Of a stretch of DNA of 64,000 bases, positions 56,968 to 64,000 are shown in pieces (position 1 is the stretch's first letter; the number at the start of each line of letters is the position of its first letter). The notes beneath the pieces are model-generated. The model did no database searches, was not told where the DNA came from, and saw only the letters and a list, made by a program, of their open reading frames with translations. A program made the translations under genes and the position numbers. The DNA comes from Linepithema humile (Eukaryota > Arthropoda > Insecta > Hymenoptera > Formicidae): NCBI RefSeq assembly GCF_040581485.1, contig NC_090134.1:11895501-11959500 (forward strand). Reading direction: 5' to 3'.

Positions 56968-59506
56968 ATGAATACATGGGTTAATTACTTACTTAAAGAC
57001 CAAGTTGTTGAGATATTAGAATCCTATAACATTGATAGTACTGGGACGTTAGATAATTTAAGAAAACGACTCCGGTTATTTATTTCGCGAAAGCCTGATC
57101 TGTTTCAAACTTCCGCGGGTAACCTGGACAATATGCCAAAGAGCAATTATTCGGCCAAAGCCGACGACGAACCAGTGGAGGAACTGGTTGTCCCACCGGC
57201 ATTAAGCATAATGGAGCGGGCAAAGCTCCTAAACCAAATGAAGAAATGGGGCCTCCATTTTGATGGCAAGAATCCGTTCTCCTTCTTGGAACGGGTAGAG
57301 GAGCTCGGCCAAGAATATGGCTTCACAGACGAGCAGCTACTTCTCGGCCTACCGGAAGCATTGAAAGGCAATGCCCTATTATGGTTTAGGAACCATAGGG
57401 CCTCGTGGAATTCATAGAACGACTTTCGTCAAGGCTTTAAGGCGTTCTACCTGCCACCGGGATACCCACGACAACTCAGACGAGAGATACAAGGCAGGCA
57501 GCAGCAACCAAGCGAGCCATTTGACGCTTTTGCCATAGCATTGCAGACGCTAATGCGACGAGCCGGAGGGTACTCGGTGCAAAAAAAATTAGAGCAGATC
57601 TATGAAAATATGAATCCGAATCTCCAATTATATATTCCACTCGAGAATATTCACACGTTGAGCGAACTGCACGCAAAGGTCGCGAATCTAGAAAAGATTC
57701 AACAACGCCAAAAAGAGTGACGACCAAGGTTCCCCGAGAGGAACAACCGAAACCCAGTCGCCACAGCTACGTATAACAAAGATGAATGCTGCTGGCGGTG
57801 TAAGCAGCGAGGACACACCCGCTGGAACTGCAAACACACGCCTAAGAAATTTTGCTCCCAATGCGGGAAAGATGGAGTGCTGACTAAAGATTGTCACCCT
57901 CCAAAAGGAAACGGAAACGCGGATCGGGGGAAAAGCGGCGTACGCCCGGCCCGAATCAAAATAAAGTACACTCCGAGACCGCACGTCCTTCTGAAGATCG
58001 AAGGAAAATCCGTTTGGGCTCTGCTTGACTCCGGATCTGAAGCCTCACTGCTCAATAGCGAGACCGCTCAAATAATAAAAAGAAAGCCGACCACGACAAG
58101 CGAAACAATACACTTAGCGGATGGTTCGGAAGTAACCATTAATCAGACTGTCCATCTGTCACTGACAATACCAGGAAAAACAATTCGTCATGAATTTGCG
58201 GTATTACCGTCGCTAAGTACGCCCATTCTCATTGGGACAGATCTTTGGGCTAAATTGCAAATTGATTTACCGCCCCCTCCGGCTCAACCGCAATATAAAC
58301 ATTTGACTATTGACTTCGTTACTGCCGCTCCGGTTCTTGACAAGGCAAAAGAACCATACAGGCTAAAAGAATTTCTGGATAAAGAATTACCGAAATTCGA
58401 AAGGATTGAAGGCCCCACAGATCTAATCGAACATATGATTCGACTAAAGCCAGGGCCTCCAATAAAGCAGCGATATCGACCACGAAATTCGGCCATGCAG
58501 AAAATTATTAACGACGAAGTCCAGAAAATGGATAACAAAAACGTTATTGAGGCATCAACCAGTGCCTGGAGTTTTCCGGTAGTAATAGTCAGAAAAAAAG
58601 ACGGAACTTACCGATTCTGTATAGATTACAGAAAATTAAATGATGCTTCAGAGAAAGACGCCTATCCATTGCCGCATATAACTGTTACCCTCGAAAAATT
58701 AAGAGGAGCCCGCTATCTCTCAACTCTCGATCTGAAAAATGGGTATTGGCAGGTACCCTTATCTAAAGAAAGCCGACCAGTTACCGCATTTACCATACCT
58801 GGCCAAGGACTCAAGCAATTTCGGGTAATGCCTTTTGGGCACTCGGCACCCGCAACTTTCCAGAGGCTACTTGATACCGTTATAGGACCAGAGTTCGAAC
58901 CGCACGTGCTAGTCTATCTGGACGACATCGTCGTCGCTAGCCGAACTTTCGAGGAGCATCTAGGTCATTTAGCCGAAGTATTCCGCCGATTACGAAAGGC
59001 TAAATTACGGCTCAATCCAGAGAAATGCCAGTTCTGCCGTGAAAGCCTAAGATATCTTGGACATATAATTGACAAGGAAAGCATCCGCACCGATCCAGAA
59101 AAAGTGAGCGCAATTACGAATTGGCCAGCTTCAACAACCGTAAGAAAGATACGGCAATTCATCGGAATGGCCTCCTGGTACCGACGCTTTATCGCAGACT
59201 TTTCGACTGTCGTTGCGCCTCTTACGCAATTAACACGCAAAAATGCACGATGGAAGTGGACAGAAAAAGAAGAAGCCGCTTTTCAACACCTTAAAAAGGC
59301 TTTGACGACAGCACCGGTGCTTGCCTGTCCAGACTTCACAAAACCTTTCGTGCTGCAAACCGATGCCAGCACTCAAGGCTTAGGGGCAGTACTCACGCAG
59401 AACCATGAAAATGGCGAGCGAGTGATAGCGTATGCAAGCCGAACACTTAATCCGGTAGAAAAGAATTACAGCGCTATCGAGCTGGAATGCCTTGCTGTCG
59501 TATGGG
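56968..59506 (+). pseudogene. gag-pol of gypsy element 1, truncated in RNase H
   Basis: A single frame runs from MNTWVNYLLKDQ to the next LTR and is interrupted by TAG at 57415 and TGA at 57718. Gag features include a SAP-like N-terminus (VVEILESYNIDSTGTLDNLR), a capsid-like segment (LLGLPEALKGNALLWFRN), and two zinc knuckles (CWRCKQRGHTRWNC, CSQCGKDGVLTKDC) near 57790-57895. Pol continues in phase with the protease active site ALLDSGSEASLL, reverse transcriptase (TYRFCIDYRKLND, LVYLDDIVVAS), and the start of RNase H (LQTDASTQGLGAVLTQ). The gene is cut at 59506 by the second gypsy LTR. The rest of RNase H, the integrase and the 3' LTR are absent. A Ty3/gypsy-family element. Confidence 0.85.
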
Positions 59507-60445
59507 TGTAACATGGGCTTAACCCATGTTACTACTCGCGCGATCGGCCGCAACGATCGTCCGCGCATCAAGCCGCCGGCCGCAACACGTCATCGGAATG
59601 CGGCTGCCGAGTGGGGCAATCAGGTATATAAGGCCGTCGCTCCGGCCAGTAGGCATCTTCCCCGGTCTGCAGTGAGCACGCTGCAGACCTTCCGAGCCAT
59701 CAGGGCGCACTCTGACTCGGCTCTTCCTTTCCTCTAGGAGCAGAGAGCACTCTGTCTCCACCAGGCGCTCTCGGCATCCGTATACTCTTCCTTTCCTCTA
59801 GGAGCAGGGAGCACTCTGTCTCCGCCGGGCGCACTCGGCATCCGTATACTCTTCCTTTCCTCTAGGAGCAGGGAGCACTCTGTCTCCGCCGGGCGCACTC
59901 GGCATCCGTTTACTGTTCCTTCCTCCGTAGGATTAAGTATTCTTTAGTTCGCGCTTCCTAGTTTGTATTTTCTAGTTTGTATTCTTTTGTTTATATTTAA
60001 TAGTTTATCCTTTTCTAGCTTGTGTCCGCTAGTTTGTATTCTTTCGCGGCAGATTCTGGCCTTACTTTAAGTTACCCCTACTCGCGACAGTTTCTTACTC
60101 CGGGGCATAGCGGCTTAACCCGATCGTACGTTTTTGCACGCCCATTTGCGTCCTACTGCTTAGTACGCTAATCTCTTGCGTTACCCACTTCTGTACGCTT
60201 TCCTCGCGCTTTCGCTTGCACGCCGCACTCGCTTGCTGTAATGGCTACCGCTTGCTCTTCATAATTATTATTTTAATGTATCGTGACATTTTCAGTTAAG
60301 AATATATTTATTTATTATTATTTTTACCTCCAAATTGGTCTAGTTGATTGGAGTCTCCCCGTCTGACCGCTTATCCCGAATCCTGGCATCGGCGAGCTAT
60401 TCCGCGCTTAGCAATAAGATCGCGAGATAAAAACGCACCGTTACA
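59507..60445 (+). repeat. 5' LTR of gypsy element 2
   Basis: It starts TGTAACATGGGCTTAACCC and ends GCACCGTTACA, 939 bp. Three copies of a 64-bp unit (CTCTTCCTTTCCTCTAGGAG) start at 59721, 59785 and 59849. The same architecture as LTR 1 but a different sequence in the repeated unit. The stop that ends the upstream pol frame lies inside its first five bases. Confidence 0.85.
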
Positions 60446-60463
60446 TGGTGCCCGAACAGGGAC
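60446..60463 (+). promoter_or_regulatory. Primer-binding site of gypsy element 2
   Basis: TGGTGCCCGAACAGGGAC, one base different from that of gypsy element 1. Confidence 0.9.
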
Positions 60464-60496
60464 CGTAATCCCGAGACTCTAATCTACGTAGCCCAA

Positions 60497-61590
60497 TGCC
60501 CGCGTGATATATCAGTTAACAAAAGAGCAAGCGATACAGACCTTAACGCGGCTTAACATAGACGCAAACGAAAAATTGGACGATCTGCGCAAACGACTCG
60601 CGCAGTACGCAAAAACCCACCCCGAAACAACATTCGCGATGCTGAACGTACCAGGGCCGTCAACGGAGAACGTCGGACGGCCGAGGCGAGAGCCGAAGGG
60701 AAACCAGCCCTCAGTCTTCTTAAACGGACCAAATTATTAAACCAAATCCGGAAGTGGGGCCAGCACTTCGAGGGGAAAGACTCCCTAGGTTTTATAGAGA
60801 GGGTAGAGGAGCTAGGCCAGGAGTATGGGTACGAAGAAGCCCACCTACTCCTCGGACTACCCGAGCTACTCCGGGGCAATGCCTTTCTATGGCTACGAAC
60901 AACTAGACCTCGTGGTCAAACTGAACGGAATTCCGCCAGGCCTTCAAGGCCCACTATTTGACGCCGGGGTACCAGCGGCAGCTAAGGCGCGAAATCCAAG
61001 CTAGGCAACAAAGACCGGGCGAAACCTTCGCCACCTATGTGACCGAGCTGCAAACCGTGATGCGGCGTGCCGGAGGCTATTCACCGGAAGACCAGCTGGA
61101 GATCCTGCATGAGAACATGAATTCAGACTACCAGCTGTACGTACCGCTCGAAAGCGTGACGAGCTTAGAAGAGCTCGAGGCAAAGGTGCACAACATAGAT
61201 AAGATCCAGGTCCGAAGGGGCAAACAACAGCCCCAATTAAAACCAACGAGGACCCAAGTCGCCGCAGCTACGTACGACCGGACTCAGTGCTGCTGGCGAT
61301 GCAAACAGCGGGGACACACGCGCCAAAACTGCCGGCGACCAGCGCTGAAATTCTACTCACAATGTGGAAAAGACGGCGTGCTCACGCGAGAGTGTCACCC
61401 GCCACTGGGAAACGACACTCGGGCCGGAGTAGCAGCGGTCGCCGACCGGCCCGAGTCCGAATAACTTACCGCCCCCGACCGTACGTACAAATCTCTATCG
61501 GGGACCGCAGCATCCAGGCCCTGATAGACTCTGGGTCCGAGGTATCGTTAATGAGCACCGAAATGGCGTCGCTACTAGTAGTTATACTAT
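60497..61590 (+). pseudogene. gag and start of protease of gypsy element 2 (frameshifted, truncated)
   Basis: Three frames carry the pieces. The N-terminal part (YQLTKEQAIQTLTRLNIDAN) is at 60504-60740. A capsid-like segment (RVEELGQEYGYEEAHLLLGL) runs to about 60950. The zinc knuckles (CWRCKQRGHTRQNC, YSQCGKDGVLTREC) lie at 60958-61464. The protease start (ALIDSGSEVSLMS) is in yet another frame and breaks off near 61590. Gag is clearly a sibling of gypsy element 1. Reverse transcriptase, RNase H, integrase and the 3' LTR are missing. Confidence 0.8.
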
Positions 61591-62090
61591 GGGGGTTCTA
61601 ACCCATGGGGCAATGAGGGGGGTGCGGGTGAAGAGGGGAAGAGGGGTATCGGATAACAGTGGAGGGGGTAATAACGTCATCGTTTTTGGAGGAGAGGGAG
61701 TAAATGTGGAGTGGTAGGGGTATCAGATTACAATAATTTCCGGAAGATAAGGATTGTTAATACAAATCGCGAGATAAGGATTCCCGGAAAAGATAAGGAT
61801 TGTTTTTGGAAAGAGAACTGTTTACATCCTATGGTTTTTTTCTACACATCAAAGTAGAGCGCCATGTTGTTGGAATCGCAATGTTTATAGTATGTAGGTT
61901 CGTGCAGGTTTACGGATTGCGTCATCGCTGTATTTTAGAACAAAAGCCCATAGCAACAGGCAGCCACGTCAACATTTTTCGGCGCCATGTTGTTAGATTT
62001 CAATTTTGTATGCAACAAAATAATTCCCGGAAGAGATAAGATGAGGATTGTTAATACAAATCGATAGTTTTAATCAGTGTCGTGTGCAAC
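61591..62090. other. Upstream region of the terminal gene cassette
   Basis: First comes a purine-rich, G-rich stretch (61600-61740). Then repeated words: AGATAAGGATTGTT(A/T)AT at 61745, 61791 and 62037, and CGCCATGTTGTT at about 61860 and 61982. The reading frame at 61800-62039 is not recognisable. The repeats may be cis-regulatory or remnants of a terminal region. Confidence 0.4.
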
Positions 62091-62092
62091 AA

Positions 62093-62133
62093 GCGGGTAT
62101 ATAAGGCCCGCGAAGAACGAGTGGTATAACAGT
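62093..62133 (+). promoter_or_regulatory. TATA/initiator core promoter, plus strand
   Basis: TATATAAGG at 62098-62106 sits inside a small inverted repeat GCGGG...CCCGC. CAGT, an arthropod initiator core, is at 62130-62133, its A lying 33 bases after the first T of the TATA box. The ATG of the first gene follows 5 bases later. Confidence 0.65.
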
Positions 62134-62137
62134 CGAA

Positions 62138-62401
62138 ATGTTCATCGCGCTATTGGACGAACGTGACATTCTGAGCTTGTCCGCGGAGCAATTAGAAATC
62201 GTGCCGAAAGTGATTCTTATAAAAAACTTTGCTCGGTTTGTGGATCACGTGTGGGATAGGCTACCGGATCATTTAAGAGCGGATCCGGAAGTGCAAGGTT
62301 ATCGTCGGTGCTCGTTGCACTACAACCAGTCGTGGCAGCGTGACCACATCGACGGGCCCCCACCGTACAGGAAAGATTGCACTCTGTGCAAACTGAAATA
62401 G
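62138..62401 (+). CDS. Unrecognised 87-residue protein
   Basis: The frame starts MFIALLDERDILSLSAEQLE only a few bases after the predicted initiator, so the mRNA leader would be extremely short. It ends CTLCKLK with TAG at 62399-62401. The C-terminal third is rich in potential metal ligands (YRRCSLHYNQSW, DHIDGPP, CTLC) and has a Trp-rich and Arg-rich feel (FVDHVWDRLPDHLR). I do not recognise a family. A GT follows the stop immediately and TTACAG precedes the next gene, so a 100-bp intron may join the two transcripts. A nucleic-acid-binding zinc protein is a guess from the Cys/His pattern. Confidence 0.5.
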   Translation: MFIALLDERDILSLSAEQLEIVPKVILIKNFARFVDHVWDRLPDHLRADPEVQGYRRCSLHYNQSWQRDHIDGPPPYRKDCTLCKLK

Positions 62402-62504
62402 GTAAAGTACACATTTTTAAAATATCTTTAATACACATTTTTCGAATGCGTAATAACTAATTGGATATTTTTTTATTTTAATAATTTTTATTTATTACAG
62501 AGAT

Positions 62505-63111
62505 GGAAGACAGTCTCGCCTTACGAGAGGAAAATCTGAGTACTCTCACAGATTGGTTAACAACATGTCGGGAATGTAGAAGGAAGTATAAAAGCAGTGA
62601 GGAAATAATTGAAAAGTATACAACATTTCCTGCATTCATTAAACCATATATTCCGGATACTATATCTCGACAACAATTTATCGAATGGACGAGTGAAATT
62701 GACGACAGTGTACTAGAATATTCCGAGGAGGAATTTTCGACGTTTTTAATAGAATCTATCCTGCCGATATTGATGGAAAAGTTGTGCTCGTTATGCGCTC
62801 AGGATAGTCTAATATCAAGGATCTCTTCACACTATTATGACTACATATATTATATGATACCGAAGCAGTATAGATCAGCGATACTGGAAAAAATTAGAAA
62901 AATGCATCCAGAGAAGGTGCCGACATCGATACATTTGCACAAAGTACACACAACTCCTCAACATCAAACATCGATCGTACACATTTTGCAGAACCGGGAG
63001 AACGGAGTATGCAACACCTCGGTGCAAGAAAAGAATGAACAATGTTTTTGCAGAACCGGGATAACGGAGTATACAACACTGAACCATGTATGCGGAACTA
63101 ATTATTTTTAA
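62505..63111 (+). CDS. Unrecognised protein of about 202 residues
   Basis: The first ATG (62503-62505) follows TTATTACAGAG, a possible 3' splice site. The protein begins MEDSLALREENLSTLTDWLT, with CRECRRKYK near residue 25 and LCSLC near 97, so two CxxC pairs could bind one metal ion. The middle is acidic and helical (EEFSTFLIESILPILMEKL). Near the C-terminus a 63-bp direct duplication (TTTGCAGAACCGGGAGAACG at 62984, again at 63047) repeats a 21-residue segment in frame. No family is recognised and no membrane segment is seen. Together with the upstream gene it forms a plus-strand pair. The open frame through compositionally normal DNA suggests a real gene. Confidence 0.5.
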
Positions 63112-63535
63112 TAAATATTATTTATCAATAAAATAATTTGAATTATTATTCCTGTGCCTCATCTTATTCACTAACCTATCCTACTGCGAGATAAGCGCGC
63201 GCGTCATGTTACACTACACGATAGAAGGAAACGAGCGGACCAGTGACTATCATTTTTTTTTCTTTTAATTGTGGCGAATAATATAGAGTGAATTATTTAA
63301 GTTATGCATTTATTCTAAACACCAATAATATACTTATGTTTTCTTCTTAATACAAATTATCCGCGGTAAAAATATAAATTTAATAGGAACTCTAATCTAA
63401 ACTTAATATGTAATTTAAGGATGGTAGGTGAAAGGAGAAAAAATCGCAATAAGATTAGTATTAACAAATTTTATTCATATTTTTTTTTCATCTATACATT
63501 TTTTACAAAAAAAAAAAATTGTTTCAACCGAGCCT
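63112..63535. other. Convergent intergenic region
   Basis: The only stretch between the plus-strand pair and the minus-strand gene. AATAAA-type words stand near 63110-63135 (plus) and the region is otherwise AT-rich. Frames starting near 63421 on the plus strand run through the minus-strand gene and are not preferred. Confidence 0.4.
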
Positions 63536-63682
63536 TTAACGCCTTTCACGATTACGAGGAGGGACGGGAGGCGCTTGAGTCGTTCTCGGACGAGGCTCGA
63601 CCACAGCTATCGGCTTGTGGTACACTCCGCAATCCTTACACTTCTCGTATTCGGAATTTTTTCTATTCTGATCACGCTCCAT
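63536..63682 (-). CDS. Unrecognised small basic protein, minus strand
   Basis: Taking the first ATG after the predicted initiator, the frame encodes 48 residues, MERDQNRKNSEYEKCKDCGV, then a Pro/Arg-rich tail ending in NRERR. CKDC with the following H (VYH) could be half of a zinc site. A longer frame in phase opens upstream to 63745, but that would start before the predicted transcription start. No family is recognised. Plus-strand frames across the same DNA (63421-63865) lack a promoter. Confidence 0.35.
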   Translation of the reverse strand: MERDQNRKNSEYEKCKDCGVYHKPIAVVEPRPRTTQAPPVPPRNRERR

Positions 63683-63720
63683 TTTTCTATACTTTTTTCT
63701 CCACCGCGTGCACACTTTGA

Positions 63721-63755
63721 ACTGATAAATTTCTCTCTTCCGCACACCTTATATA
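63721..63755 (-). promoter_or_regulatory. TATA/initiator core promoter, minus strand
   Basis: Read on the minus strand, TATATAAGG (63755-63747) is followed by CAGT (63724-63721), with the A 32 bases after the first T. This is nearly the same layout and the same nine-base TATA word as the plus-strand promoter at 62098. Confidence 0.6.
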
Positions 63756-64000
63756 CAGCTCGACGCAAAAACGTCAATTTCGCTGTAGTAATAAACGTTA
63801 AAAGACGTTTGATAGATGTTAAAAGTGGTTTAAGTAATGTTGAAAAGATGTACAAAAGATGTTAAAAGTTGTACGTAAGACGTTCAACAATACGTTAAAA
63901 GATATACGATAGACGTTCGATAGAGGTTCAAAGACGTACGATAGACGTTGAATAAATGGAAATATGATACGCTGGCCTATCGCCTATCGTCCTAGCGAAA
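63756..64000. repeat. Degenerate ACGTT...GACGT direct repeats
   Basis: Short units such as AAAAGACGTTTGATAGATGTT recur with substitutions about every 20-30 bases. They lie upstream of the minus-strand promoter and run to the window end. Satellite-like; function unknown. Confidence 0.55.

Noticed and set aside
63421..63865. Plus-strand frames of 99 and 145 codons at the window end
   Set aside because: They overlap the minus-strand frame that has a matched TATA/initiator promoter, begin in poly-A/T-rich DNA and show no domain.

Overview
This window reads as an AT-rich insect nuclear genome, most likely an ant or another hymenopteran. That is an inference from the mix of repeat families and from short introns with GT/AG borders; no host marker gene was found. 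No ordinary host gene is recognisable with confidence. Almost everything that can be named is a transposable element, a fragment of one, or a satellite, and the elements are heavily nested. Target-site duplications (TSDs) can be read by eye for most insertions, so the order of insertion can be reconstructed.

Left third (1-25 kb). The end of a transposon lies at 1-174, followed by a palindromic MITE core and a solo LTR (2098-4721, TSD ACTAT) split by a 1.66 kb element full of TTCACTC motifs. A dead hAT transposase gene on the minus strand (20191 down to 5188) is split by a solo LTR (5733-18552, TSD AGAT). That LTR is split by a 12.3 kb two-gene DNA transposon (5839-18124, 13-bp terminal inverted repeats, TSD TC). 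The transposon's own transposase gene is split by a 2748-bp hAT foldback (8932-11679, TSD CATGAATC). A GC-richer LTR-like block and mariner-type MITEs fill 20-25 kb.

Middle (25-43 kb). Two copies of a TTAA-flanked element face each other (25825-29455 and about 31669-42844). Each carries a mirror-image minisatellite and the same MITE. Between them lie a second copy of the TGT...ATA solo LTR (29725-30606, TSD GTGAA) and the 3' end of a non-LTR retrotransposon (about 30826-31668). The right copy was split by an apparently intact 8035-bp relative of the 12.3 kb transposon (34004-42038, TSD TT). It encodes a 726-residue transposase and an eight-exon second protein with a DUF4806-like C-terminal region.

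Right third (43-64 kb). This part holds an internally deleted Tc1 relic, a hAT MITE (TSD TCCTAGCA), foldbacks, a P-element relic with a THAP domain split by an intron, PIF/Harbinger-like MITEs with one copy inserted into another, and a Tc1 relic. A gypsy element truncated inside RNase H by a second, sibling gypsy follows. The last 2.4 kb hold a compact cassette of two plus-strand genes and one minus-strand gene, driven by two very similar convergent TATA/initiator promoters and not recognisable by family.

The most distinctive system is the pair of related two-gene transposons. Each couples a CACTA-like (DYMHL-motif) transposase with a spliced DUF4806-type partner, has CCC...ATAGC-type termini and 2-bp TSDs, and carries its own subterminal repeat motif.
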